From NCBI GenBank assembly GCA_013141455.1, contig JABFQW010000053.1, positions 29,322 through 93,321 on the forward strand: 64,000 nt of DNA, read 5' to 3'. Numbering within the stretch: position 1 is the stretch's first letter; every line of letters starts with the position of its first letter. The notes under the pieces were generated by a model. It had not been told where the DNA came from. It worked only from the letters and a program-made list of their open reading frames with translations, and did no database searches. The stretch comes from Bacteroidales bacterium. GTDB lineage: Bacteria > Bacteroidota > Bacteroidia > Bacteroidales > F082. Of this stretch, positions 17,420 to 25,500 are shown piece after piece. A program made the translations under genes and the position numbers.

Positions 17420-18892
17420 ATGAAAAAAATAAATTTAATCTTATTGGTTTTGATCGGGATAACATTATCCTGCACAAAAAACTTTGAGGATTTCAATACA
17501 GATAAAAAAAGACCGGTAGAAGTACCGGGACAATTCCTGTTTGCAAATGCTCAAAAGGCCTTCGGAGACCAGACGGCAAGCACCAATGTAAACCTTAACA
17601 ACTGGAAACTGTTTGCACAGTATTTTACAGAAACCACCTATACAGACGAAGCGAACTACGACGTTGTTAATCGTAACTGCGGTAGTTTGTTATTTCGCAC
17701 CTATTATCGTGATATCCTCGTTGACCTCAAGGATGCCAAACGTGTGGTAACCGCTGAAGTTGCGGTTGGTGATGATGCAATTGCTGTTAAACAAAACAGA
17801 TTACTTATTATTGATATTCTTGAATGTTTTATTTATCAGGAATTGGTTGATATGTTTGGTGATGTTCCTTATTCTGAAGCACTCAATATCGAGAATTTGT
17901 ATCCGGTGTATGATGATGCTTACAGTATCTATAAAGATCTGGTTACCAGAACCACATCTTCAGTTGCCGCTTTGAATGAATCTTATGGCAGCTTTGGAGC
18001 CGATGATCTTTATTTTGGTGGTGATATCAGCATGTGGAAAAAATTCGGTAATACTTTATTGGTAAAATTAGCTATCAATGTTTCAAATATTGATCCTGGC
18101 TACGCCGGATCAATCATTGAGGCAGCCTATGCCGGCGGTTTTGCCTATGGTGAACATTGCAGCATCACTTATCCTGGTGAATCAAACTCAAACCCTCTTT
18201 TTGTAGATATGATTCAGAGTGGACGTCATGATTTTGTTCCTGCCAACACCATTGTTGATATCATGAACAATCTTGAAGATCCGAGAAGAGCAAGTTATTT
18301 TACACTTTGCGATACATCCAGCAATCCTGATGTTCAAAAACTGGTTTACAAAGGTGGTATCTATGGCGAAAGTAATCCTTTCGGACAGAACTCACATATG
18401 TCAGACGCAATTCAGGAATCGACTTTTCCAATGGTGATCATGGATTATACCGAGTTAGCCTTCTATCTGGCGGAGGCTGCTGAAAAAGGATTTTCTGTAG
18501 GTGGTTCAGCTGCAACCTGGTATGAAAATGGTATCCGTTCTTCTTTTGATACATGGGGTAATACAGCCGATGTTGATGCTTATTTAGGTAAACCAGAGGT
18601 AGCCTATGCAACTGCTGCTGGTACCTGGAAACAGAAAATCGGAACACAAGCTTATTTGGCATTCTATATTCGCGGTTTCCACGGATGGACATCGTGGAGA
18701 AGATTGGGTTTCCCGGTTCTAAACCTTCCTCCATCACCAGCTGAGTCTGCCAATGGTGAAGTTCCCCGCAGACATACTTATCCTATCAATGAACAAACCT
18801 TGAATGAAGAAAATTACAATGCTGCTGCTAGTGCAGTTGGCGGTGATGAATTAAGTACACGTATTTTCTGGGATAATGGTGGTGATAAATAA
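17420..18892 (+). CDS. SusD/RagB-family nutrient-binding lipoprotein
   Basis: A 490-residue surface lipoprotein of the SusD-like type 2 group. The lipobox ends at Cys18 (GITLSC), and the mature N-terminus TKNFEDFNTDKKRP is typical for the group. Helical TPR-like segments follow, including the AFYLAEAAEKGF region near residues 350-362. It is the extracellular lid that binds substrate for the SusC barrel encoded 15 bases upstream, and the two form a stable complex in the outer membrane. A strong terminator at 18923-18957 closes the operon. Confidence 0.93.
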   Translation: MKKINLILLVLIGITLSCTKNFEDFNTDKKRPVEVPGQFLFANAQKAFGDQTASTNVNLNNWKLFAQYFTETTYTDEANYDVVNRNCGSLLFRTYYRDILVDLKDAKRVVTAEVAVGDDAIAVKQNRLLIIDILECFIYQELVDMFGDVPYSEALNIENLYPVYDDAYSIYKDLVTRTTSSVAALNESYGSFGADDLYFGGDISMWKKFGNTLLVKLAINVSNIDPGYAGSIIEAAYAGGFAYGEHCSITYPGESNSNPLFVDMIQSGRHDFVPANTIVDIMNNLEDPRRASYFTLCDTSSNPDVQKLVYKGGIYGESNPFGQNSHMSDAIQESTFPMVIMDYTELAFYLAEAAEKGFSVGGSAATWYENGIRSSFDTWGNTADVDAYLGKPEVAYATAAGTWKQKIGTQAYLAFYIRGFHGWTSWRRLGFPVLNLPPSPAESANGEVPRRHTYPINEQTLNEENYNAAASAVGGDELSTRIFWDNGGDK

Positions 18893-18922
18893 AAATAGGG
18901 TTTAATATCTTAATAAATTGAG

Positions 18923-18957
18923 AACGGTTACATCTTTTAGGTGTAACCGTTTTTTTT
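18923..18957 (+). terminator. Rho-independent terminator of susCD
   Basis: A perfect 10-bp stem (AACGGTTACA/TGTAACCGTT) with a 9-base loop, followed by a run of eight T. It starts 31 bases after the susD stop codon. Confidence 0.85.
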
Positions 18958-18968
18958 ATATTGGAATA

Positions 18969-19065
18969 CTACCACCATGCCCCTCGCCCTCCCCAAAAAC
19001 CGGACTATCCAGATATCCGCTGGGGTCTATAAACTTCAACGGGTTATTTACGCAGTAACTATACC
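18969..19065 (-). pseudogene. Scrap of an RHS core end and tip
   Basis: This 97-base piece is closely similar to 23306-23398 within the large RHS gene. Read on the minus strand it encodes the conserved core-end peptide RYSYCVNNPLKFIDPSGYLD followed by GEGEGHGG of the tip. It has no start or stop of its own and is cut on the left by unique sequence next to the susD terminator and on the right by an IS66 end. It marks a former second RHS 3' end. Confidence 0.7.
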
Positions 19066-19212
19066 GTATCCCTCCGACCAACCCATCTTGCTGAGTTGAA
19101 TTTGACGGCTTAGTTTTGCCAGAAAAAATTCATATGCAAAACCAAGACAAGACAGCCGGGATGTTTGAACTTGTAGAACAGTGGCAACAAAGCGGAAAGA
19201 GTCAACAGTAAT
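19066..19212 (+). mobile_element. Left part of an older, interrupted IS66 copy
   Basis: 147 bases over 90% identical to the left end of the intact element at 19213, starting with the same end GTATCCCTCCGACCAACCC. It contains the first 25 codons of tnpA (ATG at 19134), where the codon matching CAA in the intact copy is TAA, so this copy was already dead. The intact IS66 is inserted after its last base. The matching downstream piece is at 21565-21626. Confidence 0.8.
19205..19212 (+). repeat. 8-bp target duplication, left copy
   Basis: ACAGTAAT directly before the IS66 left end at 19213. The same octamer follows the right end at 21565-21572. Eight bases is the target duplication length known for the IS66 family. 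Confidence 0.85.
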
Positions 19213-19280
19213 GTATCCCTCCGACCAACCCATCTTGCTGAGTTGAATTTGACGGTTTAGTTTTGTTGAAAAAAATTCAT

Positions 19281-19538
19281 ATGCAAAACCAAGACAAGAC
19301 AGCCGATATGTTTGAACTTGTAGAACAGTGGCAGCAAAGCGGAAAGAGCCAACAACAATTCAGTGCAGAGAACAACATCAAGCTGGCAACATTTGGTTAT
19401 TGGGTGAAGAAACACCGTCAGCAAAAGGTTGCAGAGATTGGGTTTGCCAAAGTAGAGTTGGAACAACATTCAAACTCATCCACAGCAGCCAGGATCGAGA
19501 TTGAACTGGCCGATGGAATGGTGGTCAGGATATTTTAG
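19281..19538 (+). CDS. tnpA: IS66 accessory protein TnpA
   Basis: An 85-residue protein from ATG 19281. It begins MQNQDKTADMFELVEQWQQS, with a helix-turn-helix-like region (QQQFSAENNIKLATFGYWVKK) typical of IS66 OrfA, which is needed for transposition together with TnpB and TnpC. It could be read from a TTG at 19263, but the ATG matches the start in the decayed neighbouring copy. It ends 9 bases before tnpB. Confidence 0.85.
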   Translation: MQNQDKTADMFELVEQWQQSGKSQQQFSAENNIKLATFGYWVKKHRQQKVAEIGFAKVELEQHSNSSTAARIEIELADGMVVRIF

Positions 19539-19547
19539 CACAGCCCA

Positions 19548-19904
19548 ATGCTTTTTGGACTCACAGGCCAAGCCCGTTTGTTTTTGTATGCCGGGCCAGC
19601 CGATATGCGCAAGGGCTTCGATGGGTTGAGCGGTCTGGTGATCAACAAACTCAAACAAAACCCGTTGTCGGGCGACATCTTCATCTTCATCAATCGCCCA
19701 CGCACATTAATCAAGCTATTGGTTTGGGATCAAACCGGATTTGCTATCTGGCACAAACGATTAGAACAAGGTACTTTTGAGATGCCTTTGGTTGATCCTT
19801 CCAGTAGCTCAGTCGAAATAAACCGGCAGAAACTCATGCTAATTTTGGAGGGAATATCACTCAAAAACATTCACTCGCGTAAGCGGTATTCGATAGAAAA
19901 ATAA
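19548..19904 (+). CDS. tnpB: IS66 accessory protein TnpB
   Basis: A 118-residue IS66 OrfB-type protein. The hallmark LYAGPADMRKGFDGLSGLV is present near residues 13-31, followed by the strand pattern FIFINRPRTLIKLLVWDQTG. It is essential for transposition of IS66 elements, though its biochemical role is not well defined. It lies between tnpA and tnpC, and its length is normal. Confidence 0.92.
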   Translation: MLFGLTGQARLFLYAGPADMRKGFDGLSGLVINKLKQNPLSGDIFIFINRPRTLIKLLVWDQTGFAIWHKRLEQGTFEMPLVDPSSSSVEINRQKLMLILEGISLKNIHSRKRYSIEK

Positions 19905-19973
19905 TGCAAAAAAAAGATGAAATAAAACGTCTGAAAGCATTGTCAATTCAGGGGTTTTACGTATCTTTGTTTC

Positions 19974-21539
19974 ATGCAAAACGAACAGGAACTCTCTCCA
20001 AAAGAACTCGAAAAACAGGTTAAAATCCTTATACGGGAGAATAAGTTTGTTGAGAAGAAACTTCTTGTTTCGGAAGAAAAACTCCTGATTTCCGAAGAGC
20101 AGAAATCATCTCTTGAAGAAAAAAATAAATTCCTCGAGTTTCAACTTGCCCAAATGAAACGAATGCTCTTTGGTGCAAAACGTGAGCGGTTCATCTCCAA
20201 TACCACCGTTGATCAACTTACGCTTCCTTTTGAAGTGACAGAGACAATACCCGAACAGACGGTCGAAACAGAGCAGATTGCCTATACCCGCGAGAAAGCC
20301 AGGAAATCAAATCATCCTGGTCGTCTTGATTTTCCTGCCCATATTCCGGTTGAAGAAATCATCATCGAACCCGAACAAAGCACCCAGGGACTGGTATGTA
20401 TCGGTCAGGAAATCACCAAAGAGTTAGATTATGTTCCGCCCAGATTGTTTGCCCGTCATTTTATCCGTAACAAATACGCATTGCCCAATGGTGAAGGTAT
20501 CATCATCGGTAAACTACCCAGCCGTCCAATCGAAAAAGGTATTGCCGGTGCAGGTCTGTTGTCAAATATCTTAGTTGAGAAGTTTGTTGATCATCTGCCT
20601 ATCTATCGTCAGATAGAACGCTTCAAGCGTGAAGACATCAAACTACCTGCATCGACCATTGATAGCTGGATAACACAGACAGCAGACCTTGTAAAACCTC
20701 TCTACGATCAGTTGAAACAGCTGGTGCTTGAGCAGGGTTACATCCAGGCCGATGAAACACCCGTAAAAGTGTTGGACAAAGATAAAAAAGGCACGACCCA
20801 TCAGGGTTATCACTGGGTTTACAACGCACCTTTACAAAACGCTGTTTTTTACGATTACCGGCATGGCCGAGGGCGCGAGGGACCGGCTGAACTGTTGAAA
20901 AACTTTAAAGGCTATCTTCAGACAGATGGTTACAGTGTATATGATTGGTTTTCCAAACAACCCGGTATCACCCATGTAGGCTGCATGGCTCATGCCCGAA
21001 GGTATTTTGAAAAAGCATTGGACTATGACAAAGAAAAAGCCGGACAGGTATTGCACAAGATACAAACGGTTTATGCCATAGAGCGAAAAGCCCGTGAAGA
21101 AAACATGTCGGCTGCCCAACGCAAAGAGTTGCGTCTTGATGAATCGTTGCCACTGATGAACGAGCTTGGAAAACTAATCGCATTATTCCAGAAGACAGCC
21201 GTTCCGAAGAGTCCGATGGGGATAGCTTTAGAATATACTTCAAAGCGTTGGGATATCCTGCTCAATTATCTATATGATGGATCACTTGAGATTGATAACA
21301 ATTGGGTTGAAAATGCAATCAGACCAAATGCCCTGGGACGGAAAAACTATTTGTTTGCCGGATCGCACGAAGGCGCCAAACGGGCAGCCATGTTCTATTC
21401 ATTCTTCGGCACCTGCAAGAAGAATAATGTGAATCCGTATCAGTGGCTCAAAAAGGTCCTTCAGATGATACCCGACTATCCTGCTAATAAACTCACCGAC
21501 CTGCTCCCGCAAAATCTACTGCTATCACCGGAGATATAG
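19974..21539 (+). CDS. tnpC: IS66 DDE transposase TnpC
   Basis: A 521-residue transposase. An N-terminal coiled coil (about residues 5-65, KLLVSEEKLLISEEQKSSLE) precedes the catalytic domain. Acidic residues fit the DDE triad: Asp in IQADETPVKV (about 258), Asp in YLQTDGYSVYDWF (about 318) and Glu in LEIDNNWVENAIRP (about 445). The C-terminal NALGRKNYLFAGS motif is typical of IS66. A -7 element (TATCTTTG, 19960-19967) just upstream suggests its own promoter. The full length and intact motifs suggest a functional enzyme. Confidence 0.93.
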   Translation: MQNEQELSPKELEKQVKILIRENKFVEKKLLVSEEKLLISEEQKSSLEEKNKFLEFQLAQMKRMLFGAKRERFISNTTVDQLTLPFEVTETIPEQTVETEQIAYTREKARKSNHPGRLDFPAHIPVEEIIIEPEQSTQGLVCIGQEITKELDYVPPRLFARHFIRNKYALPNGEGIIIGKLPSRPIEKGIAGAGLLSNILVEKFVDHLPIYRQIERFKREDIKLPASTIDSWITQTADLVKPLYDQLKQLVLEQGYIQADETPVKVLDKDKKGTTHQGYHWVYNAPLQNAVFYDYRHGRGREGPAELLKNFKGYLQTDGYSVYDWFSKQPGITHVGCMAHARRYFEKALDYDKEKAGQVLHKIQTVYAIERKAREENMSAAQRKELRLDESLPLMNELGKLIALFQKTAVPKSPMGIALEYTSKRWDILLNYLYDGSLEIDNNWVENAIRPNALGRKNYLFAGSHEGAKRAAMFYSFFGTCKKNNVNPYQWLKKVLQMIPDYPANKLTDLLPQNLLLSPEI

Positions 21540-21564
21540 CAGATGTAGTTGGTCGGATGGATAC

Positions 21565-21626
21565 ACAGTAATTCAGTGCAGAGAACAACATCAAGCTGGC
21601 AACCTTTGGTTATTGGGTGAAGAAAC
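21565..21626 (+). mobile_element. Downstream piece of the older IS66 copy, starting with the duplicated octamer
   Basis: ACAGTAAT at 21565-21572 is the right copy of the target duplication. The sequence then continues the tnpA gene of the older copy (TTCAGTGCAGAGAACAACAT and on) and breaks off at 21626, exactly where an IS21-like end begins. Confidence 0.8.
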
Positions 21627-21757
21627 TGATTATTCCGGATCAAAGTGAGCCATTTATTCCTGACTAAAGTGAGCCACTATATTGAGTTGTAATTGTCTTA
21701 TTTTGACTTGATAATTGCGCAATAAGTTCACCTGACATTCCGGCATAAAGTGAGCCA
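21627..21757 (+). mobile_element. IS21-like end with three 21-bp repeats
   Basis: Three similar direct repeats of the form ATTCC-GG-ATAAAGTGAGCCA lie at 21632-21652, 21656-21676 and 21737-21757. The first is preceded by TG at the junction with the older IS66 copy. Multiple short direct repeats near a TG terminus are a known feature of IS21-family ends, where the transposase binds. No istA or istB reading frame remains. Confidence 0.45.
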
Positions 21758-21777
21758 CCTGATAAAATAATTGGTGG

Positions 21778-21888
21778 TGGATTATTGCTGCAACTGCTTT
21801 GGCTCATAGCTATACCCTTATTACCAATGATGAAAGGGATTTCAACAATATTGGAGGATAAAAAATAGTCAAACCCTTCAAGGTTTAA
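21778..21888 (+). pseudogene. 3' remnant of a VapC-type PIN-domain toxin gene
   Basis: The plus-strand frame reads IIAATALAHSYTLITNDERD then FNNIGG, a stop, and KIVKPFKV. This is the C-terminal PIN-domain pattern of VapC toxins (D/I-x-x-A-A-x-A-x-x-x-x-x-T-L-V/I-T-N-x-x-D-F). An in-frame TAA at 21859 replaces the usual residue before KIV, and everything upstream is lost at the IS21-like end. VapC proteins are tRNA- or rRNA-cleaving RNases; this piece cannot be functional. Confidence 0.65.
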
Positions 21889-22129
21889 AAATAAAAACAG
21901 TGCCATATCAATTAGAATACCGGATCTGTTGATACGATTTAAACAGCCACTGCAATTGTCAGTTGGGTTTCATCAAATCGGAGAAAAGTACAGATAACAG
22001 ATCCTTTAATTGGGTGCAGGTTAGCAATCTGAATCCGTAATGGTGAACAAGAAACACCATTTATCAGCAACGAAGTTGAAAGCTACGCAGAAAGGGTCGT
22101 AGCCTTAACCTCATGGATCAGTGACACAT
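21889..22129. other. Unassigned sequence between VapC remnant and membrane gene
   Basis: No open frame, hairpin or repeat that I can name. It is probably further debris from the same mobile-element region. Confidence 0.3.
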
Positions 22130-22540
22130 TCAGGAATTACGATCATGTAATAAATGTAATAACACCATGACTGCCAATGTTATAAAAAGAGACATGAAAA
22201 CTACGGATAAAGATATTATAATACCGATATTTTCTTTCCTGCTGCTATTCTGATAATTAGGAATTACAACTTTCTCAAATCTTTTGTTCTTAACATAAAT
22301 ACGATCAAATAACCACATGATTGATATGGCTATCAGAACTTGTATATAAATTGGTATAACTGATTTGAAAGATCTAAATATAAAAAATTCCACAATTGCA
22401 TCTATACATATTAACCAAATTAGCATAGTTATACCTAATCCATATGATACCCTCTCAAGTGGTACTATTGCCTTAAAACGTTTCTGCCTATTACTAAACC
22501 AGAGATAGAGGTAGTAGTATAAGAAATCAAATATTTTCAT
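22130..22540 (-). CDS. Small membrane protein downstream of the RHS gene, candidate immunity protein
   Basis: A 136-residue protein with three predicted membrane segments, near residues 30-52, 58-80 and 105-128, and a basic loop (RIYVKNKRFEKVVIPNYQNS). It begins 3 bases after the stop codon of the RHS gene, so it is very likely translated with it. In polymorphic toxin loci the gene just after the toxin usually encodes its immunity protein, and a membrane protein would fit a tip that acts at the membrane. No family is recognised and the role is inferred from position only. Confidence 0.6.
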   Translation of the reverse strand: MKIFDFLYYYLYLWFSNRQKRFKAIVPLERVSYGLGITMLIWLICIDAIVEFFIFRSFKSVIPIYIQVLIAISIMWLFDRIYVKNKRFEKVVIPNYQNSSRKENIGIIISLSVVFMSLFITLAVMVLLHLLHDRNS

Positions 22541-22543
22541 GAT

Positions 22544-25500
22544 TTATCGCCTCCTTTTATAATAATTGTATCCTTCGATAGAAGCATCAATACCCATAGT
22601 TGAGAGGTTGTATATCAATTCTGCTTGCGCTCCTCCAAACATCCAGAACCCTATTTGTCCCATAGCTTCAACTCCATTCCACCAATTTTGGGTTGGATCT
22701 TGTCCGAACTTATTCAGGTTGTATGCTACACTTAAAGCACCAGTTAATCTACCAACCGTATGCAGAATGGGTATTTTTGAAATAACTTCATATTTTTTTT
22801 CTGAAACAGCATTGGATATTTTTTGTACTCCAACAACCACACCGGTTGTTAGGCTTATAGTATTATCAATAATATTGTTAACATCAAACGCACCTTCAAA
22901 AAACCCACCTCCAGGTAAAGAACCAGTGCTTACCCATATAGGTGTAAGACCCACTGCAGGTAAATTAACAGGAACAATTTGCCCTTTTTCATCAAGAACC
23001 ACTTCATTATACATGTCATCTACTGGAACACCAACAGTAATCCAATAACCACCATCTCGTCTAATCTCATTCAAACTGATTTTCCCTGATTGCCAATCTT
23101 GTCGCGTTGAAGGATTTGAATTCAATTTATTACCGATGTCCCAAGCCCCTTCACCATAACGATTATCAAATCCCAATCTACTTGTTCTTTCAAAATTTTC
23201 AGATTCTGACCAATACTGGTTCACCCAGTTATTACCTGATACGGGTGTCATACCTCCTTTATACCCCGGTCCAAAATAGGGATTAGTGTATTCAATAACG
23301 GTACCACCACCATGCCCCTCGCCCTCCCCAAAAATCGGTCTATCCAGATATCCACTGGGGTCGGTAAACTTCAAGGGGTTGTTTACGCAATAACTATAGC
23401 GGTTGAAACTTTGCGAATAGGAAGGATTTTGTACAAACGGATCGGGCGAAAGGAAACGGGCTATGAATGGATCGTAAACACGACCATTCATATTTATAAG
23501 CTTAAACTCGTCCAGATGTTCATGGCCTGTGTAACCGCGGTCGAATAAGAACGAAGTAGGCATATTGGTAAAACTCCAATCGGTAGCATTACGCCGTCGC
23601 CCCCATGGATCAAAACTTAGTTCTTCGATCACATTTCCTTTGCTGTCGGTGATGGTTTGGTAACTGCCCTGGTAATCTTTGTGAATGTATTTTATAATAC
23701 CCGTATCTTTTTCAATTACATAAATGGCAAACAGACCATCACCTCCATATAAATAATGCAACTTTCGTTCCCGTCCCAGTTCATCCTTTTCAACTTCGTA
23801 ATTACTGCCAATAAAGTATTTCTTTTTGTAGAATGTATTAATTCCTCCATTCGAAGTTTTGGTCAAAATTGAAATTTTACGTGTTTCGTCAGGTCCATAG
23901 GTAATACTTAGCTTGGTCCTTCCATCGATATGTTTAATCGTGCTCACCTTGTTGAAAGGGGTATATTCAATATCCTGTTGACCGGCATTTTGCAGATAAT
24001 CAGCGGTAGGTTGCACTATTCCACCAACAGCATGGGGGCCTCCTGTTGTTCCATTTACTTGATAAAGGTATTGATTGCCAACATCTGTCTTTTTTTCAAT
24101 ATTGCCATTATTCCCATATACAATTGCTGACGATTGCCCACCGTAAACTGACCATGAAGTCAAACGTGAATTCAGTATTTCAGTGTCATAAGTAAATGTT
24201 TCGTACAAATCGTCATTTGGAGTAGCTAAATCATTCAAATCCCTTCGCCAGTTAAGGTTACCCGTGGTTGCATCAAATTTATATGTCAGATTCTGAACAT
24301 TTCGACTTGTTGTAATTTTAACAGGCAAACCATACACATCATAATCTTTTGTAGTTGTCAAATCATTGCCCAACAAATATTCCTTTATCTGACCTCGTGC
24401 ATTCATTTTATTCAGTTGCCATAATGGTTCATTGGTTCTGCCATCAACTACTTTACAAAGATAACCGTTTTTGTATTCGTAATTATTCGCGTAACCTGAT
24501 GGCCATATCTCATTTTTTAGATTTCCAAATATATCATATGCATAGTTTGAAGTAAATGTATTACCTTCAATAGTTTCTGATTTTGAAATAAGCCGTGTAA
24601 ACTGATCGTAGGTAAAAGAACTTGAAATACCGTTCCAACCGGTAATAGTTTTAGGTAATCCAAGACTATTTATTCCATCATAAGTATAGGTTGTAATTTG
24701 AACAGGGTCATTAAGTTTTTTTTCGGTTAAACGACCAAGGACATCATATTTCATCATATAGTTATTGCCTTTAGCATCAATTTGCGAAAGTAACTCACCA
24801 AAAGGATTGTACTTATACGATGTTAAACCGGCATCGGGATCAACAAGACTATCCTGAAAACCTGCAGGATTATAAAACATCGTAATTATGCTTTGGTTTG
24901 CTCCTTCACCATTAGTAATCACTATTGGTTTACCGGCACTGTTGTATTTGTATGAAATGATACCACTTGTATCACCAGCAGCAATTGTATTGCCTACTGC
25001 ATTTATATTAGTGAAACTGCTTTTCCCGGTGGTCAGGTTTCTGGTGACAAAAGTAAGATCCCTATAAACGTATTCTATTTCAGCATTATCCGCTATTACT
25101 TTTTTAACCTGACCTGTTGGCAAATATTGAAACCTGGTTTTCAATGCCGTTTCACCTGCAAAATATGGTTCAGTTTGCTCCTTTAATTTTCCTTGGCCTG
25201 TTTCAGCAGCTCCGTAATACACCTTGTTCATATATGCTTTTGTTGTTCCGTCAAAAGTGTATGCAACCTGCTTATGATCTCTGCCGGTATTGTCATAAAA
25301 AGTAAGGGCTTCCTCCTGACCAGATGCTTGATTCATCGTATAGAACAAACCAAATGGTGGGTTGTCAACATGGCCATCAGACCAATGCAATTCATTAACA
25401 ATCTGATTTCCATCCGGTAAAACTGTTCTGTTCAAGCGTCCGAATGAATCGTAACTATATTCAGTGGTAAGTCCGTTTACATCGGTAGTACTATTTGTCA

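Larger units (their letters stand above)
19213..21564 (+). mobile_element. Complete IS66-family insertion sequence
   Basis: A 2352-bp element with terminal inverted repeats GTATCC(C/A)TCCGACCAAC, an 8-bp target duplication ACAGTAAT on both sides, and the three standard IS66 genes tnpA, tnpB and tnpC in order on the plus strand. All three frames are open and the DDE motif is present, so it may still be active. It lies inside the tnpA gene of an older related copy. Confidence 0.92.

Noticed and set aside
14039..18892. A complete polysaccharide utilisation locus.
   Set aside because: Only the SusC/SusD pair is present; no glycoside hydrolase, lyase, peptidase or hybrid two-component regulator lies beside it.
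22566..23048. A 160-codon plus-strand open frame opposite the RHS tip.
   Set aside because: It lies entirely antisense to the RHS coding sequence, has no promoter element and no recognisable protein features; the RHS frame is clearly the coding one.
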